Below are positions 53,821-62,027 of a stretch of 64,000 bases of DNA, one piece after another. Source of the stretch: Dyadobacter sp. SG02. GTDB lineage: Bacteria > Bacteroidota > Bacteroidia > Cytophagales > Spirosomataceae. Position 1 is the stretch's first letter. Each line of letters starts with the position of its first letter. The stretch spans positions 1-64,000 of the forward strand of contig NZ_FNYL01000006.1 of the NCBI RefSeq assembly GCF_900109045.1, written 5' to 3'. A program made the translations under genes and the position numbers. Below the pieces are notes generated by a model, which saw only the letters and a program-made list of their open reading frames with translations, made no database searches and was not told the DNA's origin.

Positions 53821-55380
53821 ATGCATAACCGTTCTATAAATTATTCCGGGTTGAAATTAATACTGCTACTGGTCTTCGCGCCGCTCTGGGGCGCTCTGGC
53901 GCAGTTGCAGCAGTCCGATCGCCTCGAAATCCCGACCAGTTCTTCATCGTCCGAGCAATTTGAGGTTTTTAGTCTGGGTGAAAGGGGGATTTTGTCGGTG
54001 ATCAGGGGGAACGAATTCTCGAACAGAAATGAAGAATGGGAATTTGTTAAATATGATACGACCCTGAAAGCGGTTTGGCGGACCTCCTATAAACTTGATT
54101 TCCGGTATATTCCGGTCATGGCCTACAAAGCGGAGGAAAGTGGCTACTGGCTGTTCGCGGAGCCGGATACCGACAAGTTTTTGTTCCTGCAATTGAATTT
54201 CCAGGATGGTTCGATCGATACTTATAAAGGTAACCTGCTTTCCGGCGTCGATGTGCAGCATTTCAAAGTGATCGGCAGCAAAGCGCTGGTGTCGGGCTAT
54301 TACCGTTCGCGGCCGATCGTGATCGTGCATTCGTTTTTCGACCATACCACGCGTGTCTTGCCCGGGCTTTTTGAAAAGAATACCGAACTGAATAATGTGG
54401 ATATTAATGAGATCGACGGATACATTAATGTGATCACTTATGCTTACCGTAAGAAAAATTGTGTTTTTGAAATAAAAACTTATAATTATGATGGTAAGCT
54501 CCTGAAAAGGACCAGTTTGAGCGACCCCCGTTACAGCTTTATTTCAGGCCAGATCGTGCCGCTAAACCCCGACGACTCTTACCTGATCGGTAATTATTCC
54601 GTAGGATGTACCCAATATTCCCAGGGGCTTTTCGTGACGCACATTGCCGACGATACGCCCGGGGAGCCGCAGTTTATCGAGTTTTCGGAATTGCAGAATT
54701 TCTTCAATTATATGAAACCCAAACGGCGCGCGCGGGTGCTCGAAAAGATTGGTAAGCGGAAAAGTCTCGGCAAGGAAAACCGGTTCCGTTACCGGTTGCT
54801 CGTGCACCAGTTGATCCAGACCGAGAAAGAAATTGTACTGGTAGCCGAAGTGTATTATCCCAACCAGCGCTCCACCAGCCCGATCATTTCAGGCGGAATC
54901 TCGCGCCCGTACGTAGCGCGCGCACTCGAAGGCTATCGCTACACGCACGCGATCGTATGCGGGTTCGACCGCAGTGGCAAGCTCATGTGGGACAATACCA
55001 TTACGATTAAAGACCTGACAAGCTTCGATTTGCAGGAAATGGTGCAAGTAACGCCCGTGGACGATTATTTTGTACTCGCTTATCCACAGGAAGGGGAAAT
55101 TCATACCGAAGTGATCAGCCGGAACAAAGTGGTGGTGGAAACGGAGAAATTCAAAATCAATCCTAAATCGGACAGGGAGAAGGTGCTGAACAACGAAGAC
55201 GGCTACCTTTCGCCCTGGTACGGTCAGTATTTCCTTGCTTACGGCATGCAGCGCATCGGCACGTCTTCGATCGTGCAGGGGCGTGAGGTGTTTTACGTGA
55301 ATAAGCTTACCTATAAAACCGACGAAATCGGGAAAATAGAGGCCAAGGAAGAAGCGTCCCGTCCCGGCCACCAGCCATAA
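53821..55380 (+). CDS. Exported protein of unknown function, 519 residues
   Basis: I do not recognise this family. A signal peptide is visible (LKLILLLVFAPLWGALAQ). The rest is rich in alternating hydrophobic/polar strands with many Tyr and Asp residues, with repeated blade-like segments (for example YWLFAEPDTDKFLFLQLNF, YTHAIVCGFDRSGKLMWDNT, DYFVLAYPQEGEIHTEVIS), which suggests a beta-propeller or similar all-beta fold. No lipobox or T9SS domain was seen. Start may be ATG 53809 or 53821; the latter gives the better signal peptide. It is convergent with pyrR and divergent from argS. Confidence 0.7.
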   Translation: MHNRSINYSGLKLILLLVFAPLWGALAQLQQSDRLEIPTSSSSSEQFEVFSLGERGILSVIRGNEFSNRNEEWEFVKYDTTLKAVWRTSYKLDFRYIPVMAYKAEESGYWLFAEPDTDKFLFLQLNFQDGSIDTYKGNLLSGVDVQHFKVIGSKALVSGYYRSRPIVIVHSFFDHTTRVLPGLFEKNTELNNVDINEIDGYINVITYAYRKKNCVFEIKTYNYDGKLLKRTSLSDPRYSFISGQIVPLNPDDSYLIGNYSVGCTQYSQGLFVTHIADDTPGEPQFIEFSELQNFFNYMKPKRRARVLEKIGKRKSLGKENRFRYRLLVHQLIQTEKEIVLVAEVYYPNQRSTSPIISGGISRPYVARALEGYRYTHAIVCGFDRSGKLMWDNTITIKDLTSFDLQEMVQVTPVDDYFVLAYPQEGEIHTEVISRNKVVVETEKFKINPKSDREKVLNNEDGYLSPWYGQYFLAYGMQRIGTSSIVQGREVFYVNKLTYKTDEIGKIEAKEEASRPGHQP

Positions 55381-55392
55381 TGCGTTAAGCTT

Positions 55393-55935
55393 TTAGTCGA
55401 CGAGCCAGATGTGGTCGGCGTCGAAACCCTGCTCTTTCCATTCCACCTGAACGCGCTGTGTTTCCACCGTGCTGACCTGCATTCCTACGTAGTCGGGGTC
55501 GATTGGTAGCTCGCGGTTATAGCGGCGGTCGATGAGCACCAGTAATTCCACTACTTTGGGACGGCCAAATGCGGTCATTGCATCTAGCGCTGCGCGTACC
55601 ATGCGCCCGCTGGCGAGGACGTCGTCGATCAGGATCACTTTTTTGCCTTCGATCAGGAAAGGTACATTGGTTTTGTTCGGTACGAGCGGGGATTCGCGGC
55701 GGCGGAAATCGTCACGATAGAACGTAGCGTCCAGATGGCCCAGCAGGATGTTCTGTCCGGTTATTTTGCGGAGCTCCGTCACAATGCGTTCGGCAAAGTG
55801 GATTCCCCTGGGCTGCAAACCCATGACAACCGTGTTCGAAAAATCCTGGTGATTTTCAATCAGTTGCTGGCATAGCCGGCTGATCATTATTTCCAGAAGG
55901 GGACTGCTAAGTACTAATCGTTTTTGGGGTATCAT
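55393..55935 (-). CDS. pyrR: PyrR-type phosphoribosyltransferase
   Basis: A 180-residue type I phosphoribosyltransferase. The PRPP motif is VILIDDVLASGRMVRAALDA, with MGLQPRGIHFAERI upstream and LVLIDRRYNRELPIDPDYVG after it, the PyrR pattern. PyrR is a uracil phosphoribosyltransferase and, in many bacteria, an RNA-binding attenuator of the pyr genes. No pyr biosynthesis genes or PyrR-binding leader are nearby, so here it may serve salvage or act on distant genes. Start MIPQKRLVL at 55935. Confidence 0.9.
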   Translation of the reverse strand: MIPQKRLVLSSPLLEIMISRLCQQLIENHQDFSNTVVMGLQPRGIHFAERIVTELRKITGQNILLGHLDATFYRDDFRRRESPLVPNKTNVPFLIEGKKVILIDDVLASGRMVRAALDAMTAFGRPKVVELLVLIDRRYNRELPIDPDYVGMQVSTVETQRVQVEWKEQGFDADHIWLVD

Positions 55936-55998
55936 GAAATTTCCCTGAATTTTAGCCTAAATTAAAGTGCTCTTAGACGAAATTAAAACTTTTATTCA

Positions 55999-56559
55999 AT
56001 GAAATATCTGATTGCCGGGCTGGGGAATATTGGTCCGGAGTATGCTTTTACCCGTCACAATGCCGGGTTTATGGTCCTCGACCGCCTCGCTGCGCAGCAC
56101 GACTTCAAATTTTCTTTCGAGAAACTGGCCTTTACCGCTGAATGGAAGTATAAAGGCAGGCACATTTATTTTATAAAACCTACTACCTATATGAATTTGA
56201 GCGGAAAGGCGCTCAGGTACTATATGGACCAGTATAAAGTGACGGCCGAAAATACATTAACCATTGTGGATGAGCTGCAATTGCCGTTCGGCACGTTGCG
56301 GATCAAACCGAAAGGCAGCCACGGCGGGCACAATGGATTGAAGAATATTGAGGAATTACTGGGCACCACAGAATACCCCAAATTACGTTTCGGGATCGGA
56401 AATAATTTTCCGCGTGGGAGGCAAGTAGATTACGTGTTAAAACCTTTTTCCAATGAGGAAATGGCGGAGCTGCCCATCATTTTGGACAAAGCGGGAGATA
56501 TGGTTACATCGTTTTGTACTTTGGGAATACAATCGACAATGAACAATTATAACCAATGA
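55999..56559 (+). CDS. pth: Peptidyl-tRNA hydrolase
   Basis: A 186-residue enzyme that releases peptides from drop-off peptidyl-tRNA. The catalytic residues are all visible: Asn10 in GLGNIGPEY, His20 in TRHNAGFMVLD, Asn in PTTYMNLSGKALRYY and Asp in IVDELQLPFG; GSHGGHNGLKNIEELLG is the tRNA-side block. Length is normal. It is followed by 593 bases without a recognised gene. Confidence 0.96.
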   Translation: MKYLIAGLGNIGPEYAFTRHNAGFMVLDRLAAQHDFKFSFEKLAFTAEWKYKGRHIYFIKPTTYMNLSGKALRYYMDQYKVTAENTLTIVDELQLPFGTLRIKPKGSHGGHNGLKNIEELLGTTEYPKLRFGIGNNFPRGRQVDYVLKPFSNEEMAELPIILDKAGDMVTSFCTLGIQSTMNNYNQ

Positions 56560-56820
56560 TTGTACTTTTTAAAGAAAATATAAATATTTCAAGAATTGTA
56601 TTTATTTGGTTTTTGATTATTTTTCCAAAATTTAATAAAAGATAATTGCTGATTGTTAGTATAAAATAAGTTTTAATGTGAGGGGATTGCGATAAAATTC
56701 CAAAGAAAATTTTGATCTGGTTAAATTGGACAATTTGTAATTTCAAAATTAATTCGGACATTTGTAATGCAATCAGGCAGAAGGGAAATTGAATAAATCC
56801 ATGACGCCAAAGTGAAATAA
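56560..56820. other. Very AT-rich noncoding stretch after pth
   Basis: From about 56570 to 56760 the sequence is strongly AT-rich (one 60-base line has only about 8 G/C), far below the surrounding genes. No open frame with credible protein features was found. It may be a 3' untranslated region, a nucleoid-protein binding region or a remnant of foreign DNA. Confidence 0.5.
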
Positions 56821-56823
56821 CCT

Positions 56824-56831
56824 TATCTTTG
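56824..56831 (+). promoter_or_regulatory. Putative -7 element for a small transcript
   Basis: TATCTTTG fits TAnnTTTG exactly, with AT-rich DNA upstream but no clear TTTG at the -33 position. Transcription from here would start near 56837 and meet the terminator at 57129-57162. Confidence 0.35.
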
Positions 56832-56836
56832 CATTA

Positions 56837-57162
56837 CGAAGGTTTTTCTGGGTTGCATTCGGGCAAAATGAAGAGTGCCGGAAGAATAGAAAAAAGGCGG
56901 AACAGCAAGATTTCGTCACATCTGGAGAATAATTAACAGCGTATATTGGTTAAGTTCTCTGAATTTTGTAAAGAAGAAAAATTCGAGTATTATTGATAGT
57001 ATTCTTACTTTACAAAAACAATGAAACGATCAGCAGGCCTGATACGTTTACAAGGAAAGAAAAGACGGCTTTTAAGGCCAGAAGATATATAAGATAAGAA
57101 AAGGTTAAGGGTTTAGGAATAGTCAGTATAAAGCCATCTCCATGAGATGGCTTTATCTTTTT
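56837..57162 (+). ncRNA. Candidate small RNA or mini-ORF transcript
   Basis: About 325 bases lie between a -7-like box (56824-56831) and a strong terminator (57129-57162). Within it are a perfect 10-bp inverted repeat, TTTTGTAAAG (56964-56973) with CTTTACAAAA (57008-57017), and two tiny basic open frames: 56868-56936 (22 residues, begins MKSAGRIEKRR) and 57021-57092 (23 residues, begins MKRSAGLIRLQGKKRRLL). The similar beginnings may be chance. I recognise no known RNA family; 6S-like RNA is one possibility. Confidence 0.35.
57129..57162 (+). terminator. Terminator overlapping the end of the OmpA/LamG gene
   Basis: TAAAGCCATCTC (57129-57140) pairs with GAGATGGCTTTA (57144-57155), followed by TCTTTTT. 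The T tract is on the plus strand, so it serves a plus-strand transcript, while the right arm ends at the stop codon of the minus-strand OmpA-like gene (57153-57155). Confidence 0.8.
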
Positions 57163-58550
57163 ACTGGCTCCGCCCAAACTTCCACTCTTCTGTTCGATTT
57201 CTTGGTGGCTTCGGTCCGGTTGACCTGATTCGGCTGTGCGGACCCGTAGCCCGATCCCTCAATGCGGTTGGCGATAATGCCTTTGCCGATCAGATAAGCC
57301 TTTACCGTTTCGACGCGCTTGTTGGAAAGTTCGAGGTTTTTCTCAAAACTTCCCGTGTTGTCGGTGTGGCCTTTCAGTACCAATCGCAAATCCTGCCGTT
57401 TCTGAAAAAAGGTTACGATCGAATCCAGATCGGCGAGGGCGCTGTCTTCGAGTACTTCTGTTCCCTGGCTGAAATAGAGCGTCGAAAGCGGCGTGGAATG
57501 CGTTTCCGGTGCCATATTCATCAGGGCTTTCACTTCTTCAAAGCGGTTATTCGTGCGAATGGTAACGCTTTTGGCCTGGAAACCATCGGCCTGTGCGGTA
57601 ATGCGGTAAGTTTCGTGAGGAGGCAGTTCTACGTTATAGATGCCATCGACGGTTTTGGTATGTGCCACAAGCGAATCGTTGGCCGATTTGCGGACGTGTA
57701 CTTCTGCGTCATTGACGGGTTTCAGGTTGCGCCCATCGTAAACGCGGCCGGTAACCACTGCAAGATTTTTATTCCGGACCGGCTCCGGTTTTTCTTCTAC
57801 CGGTTCAGGTTCTTCCTTCGGTTCTTCTTTTTGAGCAACCGGTTCTTTGAAATTCTTCGCGATCGTCTGATAACTCCTGCGCACAAACACGGGCGTCATC
57901 ACGCGGTCGTATACGCGTATGAGCGCTACGGTACCCGCGCTGGCTTCGTTACCGGCGATGAGGTCGTCCTGGAAAATGTTCAGTACCTGATCGGCGTCGA
58001 GTACGCCTTCCGTGCCGGGATCTTTGAAATCCAGTTTCAGGATGCCATTGATATACATTCGGATGACCTTCGTTTCATAGTCGCGCGAGTAAACATAATG
58101 CACCCACTGCTTCGCGCGCACGGCGGCTTTTTCGCTCATGGCAAAATTGAAGAAGTTGAGCTTGCCATGATAAACATAACTTCCGTAGTCGCTCTTGCGG
58201 TTCTTGAAATCGAGCACGCGTTTCCAGATATCGAGCGAGTCGAGTTTGAAATAGATTTCGACCGTAAATGATTTGTTTAAGAAGCCTTTGGCCTCGCCGC
58301 TGTTGAATTGCAGTCCGCTGTTTTTTTCAAAAACATAAATCGAACGCGAAAGGTAATCCGAGCCCGGGATCTGTTCTTTGATGATCTGGCCCGGACGGCC
58401 GAGCGGTTTTAGTGCCGGTCCGCCGCTTTCAATGGGCAGGAAGCCGTTATTGAAATCATAAGTCCATTGGTTCTGGGCATGAACTTGGAGCGCCACGATG
58501 CAAAGCAGGGCCATCAGCACCGCCCGAAGCGCATTTTTTTTGTTAATCAT
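57153..58550 (-). CDS. OmpA-family protein with LamG-like N-domain
   Basis: A 465-residue envelope protein. A signal peptide (MINKKNALRAVLMALLCIVA, ending VHAQ) is followed by a concanavalin/LamG-like domain at about 30-210, a Glu/Pro-rich linker (about 225-250), a carboxypeptidase-regulatory-like domain at about 255-325 (VTGRVYDGRNLKPVNDAEVHV) and an OmpA peptidoglycan-binding domain (LYFSQGTEVLEDSA, LRLVLKGHTDNTGS, NRIEGSGYGSAQPNQVN). It probably links the outer membrane to murein. The frame extends to 58784, but the signal peptide fixes ATG 58550. Confidence 0.9.
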   Translation of the reverse strand: MINKKNALRAVLMALLCIVALQVHAQNQWTYDFNNGFLPIESGGPALKPLGRPGQIIKEQIPGSDYLSRSIYVFEKNSGLQFNSGEAKGFLNKSFTVEIYFKLDSLDIWKRVLDFKNRKSDYGSYVYHGKLNFFNFAMSEKAAVRAKQWVHYVYSRDYETKVIRMYINGILKLDFKDPGTEGVLDADQVLNIFQDDLIAGNEASAGTVALIRVYDRVMTPVFVRRSYQTIAKNFKEPVAQKEEPKEEPEPVEEKPEPVRNKNLAVVTGRVYDGRNLKPVNDAEVHVRKSANDSLVAHTKTVDGIYNVELPPHETYRITAQADGFQAKSVTIRTNNRFEEVKALMNMAPETHSTPLSTLYFSQGTEVLEDSALADLDSIVTFFQKRQDLRLVLKGHTDNTGSFEKNLELSNKRVETVKAYLIGKGIIANRIEGSGYGSAQPNQVNRTEATKKSNRRVEVWAEPVKR

Positions 58551-58595
58551 ACCCAAAAATATAAAAAGTGGGGGCGGAAGCCGAAGTACAACTTG

Positions 58596-58603
58596 TAATT
58601 TTG
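58596..58603 (+). promoter_or_regulatory. Putative -7 element of the EamA gene
   Basis: TAATTTTG fits TAnnTTTG and ends 20 bases before the GTG at 58624. No clear -33 box was found. Confidence 0.35.
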
Positions 58604-58623
58604 GATGGTTATTATTCTTGCGT

Positions 58624-59508
58624 GTGAAAAACATCGGTATCGGTCTTCTCTTTTCCATTCTCTGGTCGTCGGCGTCCGTGGCAACGAAGTTCGGCGTGCA
58701 ATCGGCGGCTCCCTTGATACTGGCAAACGTTCGGTTCTTTATAGCTGGTATTTTGCTGCTGTCATTTTCGTACTTATTTGCCAAAAATCCGAATTACCGG
58801 CTGCCGACGAAAAAGGAATGGCAGCAGCTGGCATTATTCGGTTTCCTGAATACAACGCTCTACCTGGGCCTGTACGTGTACGCGATGAAGTATACCGCCG
58901 CCGGAATAGGCAGCCTGGCGGTGTCTACCAATCCGCTGATCATTGTATTGCTATCATCCTGGTGGTTGAACAGGAAGCCCAAAGCGGAAGAATGGACGGG
59001 GATTATCCTGGGAATGGGCGGCGTGGCCGTGGCAACCTATCCGCTACTGGCCGACAGCTACACCACAATCGGAGGCATTACATTGTTGCTGATAAGCATG
59101 GTGACCGTGTCAGCAGCAAGCGTGTACTACGCTACGGTGAAATGGGAATTACCTAATTTGCTCATTAACGGCTGGCAGGTTTTCCTTGGCGGCGTTTTCC
59201 TCTTGCCGGTCACTTTGGTAACGGCCGATTTTGGTGCTACCCGATGGGACCCGGTTTTCTGGGGTTCGGTATTGTGGCTTAGCCTGGCAGTGTCGATCGT
59301 GGGACTGATATGCTGGTTTTATCTGCTCCGTATCGATACTGTAAAAGCATCGCTATGGCTGTTCCTGTGCCCGCTTTTCGGGTTTTTCTTCGCCTGGTGG
59401 CTTATGGGCGAGCCCGTGACGATCTATACCGTTTTGGGAACAGTGTTAGTAGTTGCAGGCTTGTATGCCGGGCAACGTACCAAATTTGCAGGAAATAAGG
59501 GCGCGTAG
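58624..59508 (+). CDS. EamA-family (DMT) transporter
   Basis: A 294-residue inner-membrane exporter with ten hydrophobic segments in two EamA repeats (about 5-140 and 150-285; for example GLLFSILWSSASVATKFGVQ and AWWLMGEPVTIYTVLGTVLVVAGLYAG). Such proteins export amino acids or other metabolites; the substrate is unknown. The open frame reaches back into the OmpA gene, but the family N-terminus VKNIGIGLLFSILW points to GTG 58624 (TTG 58618 is the alternative). It is divergent from the OmpA/LamG gene. Confidence 0.85.
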   Translation: MKNIGIGLLFSILWSSASVATKFGVQSAAPLILANVRFFIAGILLLSFSYLFAKNPNYRLPTKKEWQQLALFGFLNTTLYLGLYVYAMKYTAAGIGSLAVSTNPLIIVLLSSWWLNRKPKAEEWTGIILGMGGVAVATYPLLADSYTTIGGITLLLISMVTVSAASVYYATVKWELPNLLINGWQVFLGGVFLLPVTLVTADFGATRWDPVFWGSVLWLSLAVSIVGLICWFYLLRIDTVKASLWLFLCPLFGFFFAWWLMGEPVTIYTVLGTVLVVAGLYAGQRTKFAGNKGA

Positions 59509-59519
59509 TTCAACCTTAC

Positions 59520-60308
59520 TTAATCTACCAGGATTTCGCCTTTGAGATACAACTTCGCCTGGCCGCCGATGTAAACGCGGTCGCCGCTCAGCTCGCATTT
59601 CAGGAAACCGCCCCGGCGCGAGAGCTGGCGTGCATTCAGTTGGTTTTTGGATAGCTTCTCGGCCCAGTATGGGATCAAAGTCGTATGCGCGGAGCCGGTC
59701 ACGGGATCTTCGTCGATGCCCGATTGCGGCGCGAAAAAGCGGGAAACGAAATCCACCTCATCGCCGGCGGCAGTGACAATCACGCCTCGTGCCGGAATGG
59801 TCGAGAGGATAATGATGTCCAAATCCAGGTCTCTGACCACATCCTCCGATTCCAGCACGACCAGATAGTCGGTTTTGCCTTTGTAAACTTCCAGGAGTGT
59901 CGTGTTTTTTAAACTTTCAACAAGTCCCGGAGGCGGCACGGCAATGTGGTATTGGTCAACAGGGAAATTCAATGTAAGCCAATCTTCCTTGCAATCGACG
60001 GTAAGCACGCCGCTCCTCGATTCGAAGCTGACCGATTGCCCTTCATATCCCTGAATATTGAAGATCACGTAGGCAGATGCCAGCGTAGCATGGCCGCAAA
60101 GATCGACTTCGACCATTGGCGTGAACCACCGTATATGGAAACCATTTTCCGTCGGGACGTAAAATGCGGTTTCGGCAAGGTTGTTTTCGGCGGCGATGGC
60201 GCGCATCGTTTCGTCCGGCAGCCACTGTTCCAACGGAACTACCGCAGCAGGATTTCCACCAAACAACTTGTCAGTAAAAGCATCGATTTGGTATATGGGA
60301 AGTTTCAT
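59520..60308 (-). CDS. PhzF-family isomerase/epimerase
   Basis: A 262-residue cytoplasmic protein of the diaminopimelate-epimerase-like fold. The N-terminus MKLPIYQIDAFTDKLFGGNPAAVV, the catalytic Glu in ENNLAETAFYV, VDLCGHATLASAYVIF and DEDPVTGSAHTTLIPYWAEKL are standard PhzF blocks. No phenazine genes are nearby, so a general isomerase role is likely. The frame opens at 60425, but the conserved N-terminus fixes 60308. Confidence 0.9.
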   Translation of the reverse strand: MKLPIYQIDAFTDKLFGGNPAAVVPLEQWLPDETMRAIAAENNLAETAFYVPTENGFHIRWFTPMVEVDLCGHATLASAYVIFNIQGYEGQSVSFESRSGVLTVDCKEDWLTLNFPVDQYHIAVPPPGLVESLKNTTLLEVYKGKTDYLVVLESEDVVRDLDLDIIILSTIPARGVIVTAAGDEVDFVSRFFAPQSGIDEDPVTGSAHTTLIPYWAEKLSKNQLNARQLSRRGGFLKCELSGDRVYIGGQAKLYLKGEILVD

Positions 60309-60436
60309 GAAGTCAAATGGGCTTGGTGACGGCAAGGTATTAAAAATATCCGCTACGGGAAGATTTTCTTGCCAATTTTTAATATAATTTATTGGAAATG
60401 GATAAAAAATCAAAGCATTTTCCAATTGGAGCGCTG

Positions 60437-61987
60437 TTATCGTTTCCTGTTTTTCATCCGAAGATAAACTCCGTTGGTCCAGCCGAAGCCTTCCTGGATT
60501 TCGTACTCGCCGCCGCCGGCGATCAGGTTGGTGTCCGACACATTGTATTTTTCGAGCATTCTGCCCGAATGCCGGAACTCCTTCTCAATCAATCCCAGCC
60601 ATTCGTCGCTGAGCTCGTTGGCGGTCCTGTGGAAATTGTAGTTTCGTAACCCCTTGTAAACGATCCATTGCAGCGGCGCCCAGCCATTGGGCGCATCCCA
60701 TTGCTGGCCGGTACGCACCGTGGTCGTTAGCAACCCGCCCGATTTTAGAAAATTGAGCCTCACATACGCGCGCACGTAATGCGAGTGCGGCTTGGGCGCG
60801 AGTTTGAAGAACAGCGGAAACGCACCCGCAATGGTAACGGCTTTGGTGAAATCCTTTTTTCGGAAATCATAATCCATATAATAATGCTTCGATTCGTCCC
60901 AGAAATAGGTCTGGATGGCGATGTTCCGTTGCCGCGCCTTTTCCTCGTAAAGCAAATGCATTCGCCGGTTGTCGGATAGCAAATAGGCTTCCGCAATAGT
61001 CTTTTCGAGGTGGTATAGCAGGCAGTTGAGGTCGATCGGCAGGATGTCGGTGGTGTGAATGGATGCAAAATCGGTTTCGTCCGCAAACCACCGGCTGCTG
61101 AAATCCCAGCCCGATTCGGCAGCGGCACGGATGTGGCGGTAAAGCTCGTCGGGCGGCGTACCGTATTTTTCGGAAACTTCCTGGGCGAGATGGGTGTCCT
61201 CGATATAAGATTCGGGGCGAGGCGTAGCCTTGTCGTCCCAGTAACGGTTCAGCATTGCGCCGTCCGGCAGGTATACCAGGCGCCGGTGGGCCGTAAAAGG
61301 CGCACAGGGTTCCAGGCAGCCGTCCATCCAGTAGTCGTACTCCTTTTGCATTTGGGGCAGGTATTTTTTCAAAACCTTCTTGCCCTCCATTTCACTGAAT
61401 AGCCTCACCATCAGCGAAAAGAATGGCGGCTGCGAACGGCTGAGGTAATAGGTGCGGTTGGCGGTCGGTATAAAACCCAAAGTATCCACCAGGTAGGCGA
61501 AGTTATTGAGCATATTCTCGATCAGCTCCGACCGGCCCGACTCTTTGAGTCCCAGCATGGTAAAATAGCTGTCCCAGTAATAAATCTCACGAAAACGCCC
61601 GCCCGGGACCACATACGGGTAGGGCAGGGGTATGAGCGACCCACCCCGCTCCTGGTTTTCGGGTTGGCGTGTCAGTACCGACCAGAGCTTGCCGACATGG
61701 TCGGAAACAGGCTCGCTTTTGTCGGATACAAATTCGGAGGCAATGTGCCCGGGCATCTTGAAATAGCCCCGCACAAATGTTTCCATGTCGAAGCCGGGGT
61801 CGTCCTTCTGCTGGTGGTACCGCTCGATGATCAGTACCGGGTCTTCCAGCGGAATGGCATCGGCGAATGTTTTGGAATCGGAGAAAATAGGACTGCTCTG
61901 CACATCACGGAATAGCGTTCCGTACAACTCCTCGGGGGAGATGTGAGCCTGGCCGTAAGTGAATGAAGGAGCAATGAAACCGTACAA
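60437..61987 (-). CDS. Trehalase (GH37) with an abnormal start
   Basis: A GH37 enzyme that splits trehalose into two glucose units. Signature 1 (PGGRFREIYYWDSYF) and signature 2 (QWDAPNGWAPLQW) are intact; the catalytic Asp is in ESGWDFSSRW and the Glu in EIQEGFGWTNGV. Homology starts right at ISPEELYGTLFRDVQ. No ATG exists upstream in frame: the 516-residue frame opens with TTG at 61987, leaving a short uncharged leader (YGFIAPSFTYGQA) that looks like the end of a signal peptide; an in-frame TAA lies at 62000-62002. The true start may be lost by a frameshift or deletion. It lies 40 bases after the M28 peptidase gene. Confidence 0.87.
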   Translation of the reverse strand: MYGFIAPSFTYGQAHISPEELYGTLFRDVQSSPIFSDSKTFADAIPLEDPVLIIERYHQQKDDPGFDMETFVRGYFKMPGHIASEFVSDKSEPVSDHVGKLWSVLTRQPENQERGGSLIPLPYPYVVPGGRFREIYYWDSYFTMLGLKESGRSELIENMLNNFAYLVDTLGFIPTANRTYYLSRSQPPFFSLMVRLFSEMEGKKVLKKYLPQMQKEYDYWMDGCLEPCAPFTAHRRLVYLPDGAMLNRYWDDKATPRPESYIEDTHLAQEVSEKYGTPPDELYRHIRAAAESGWDFSSRWFADETDFASIHTTDILPIDLNCLLYHLEKTIAEAYLLSDNRRMHLLYEEKARQRNIAIQTYFWDESKHYYMDYDFRKKDFTKAVTIAGAFPLFFKLAPKPHSHYVRAYVRLNFLKSGGLLTTTVRTGQQWDAPNGWAPLQWIVYKGLRNYNFHRTANELSDEWLGLIEKEFRHSGRMLEKYNVSDTNLIAGGGEYEIQEGFGWTNGVYLRMKNRKR

Positions 61988-62027
61988 AACAAACTGACTT
62001 TAAAGGGTTTTTCGACTGGATTTTGAC

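Noticed and set aside
58551-58784. N-terminal extension of the OmpA/LamG frame
   Set aside because: The signal peptide at 58550 fixes the start; the extension overlaps the EamA gene.
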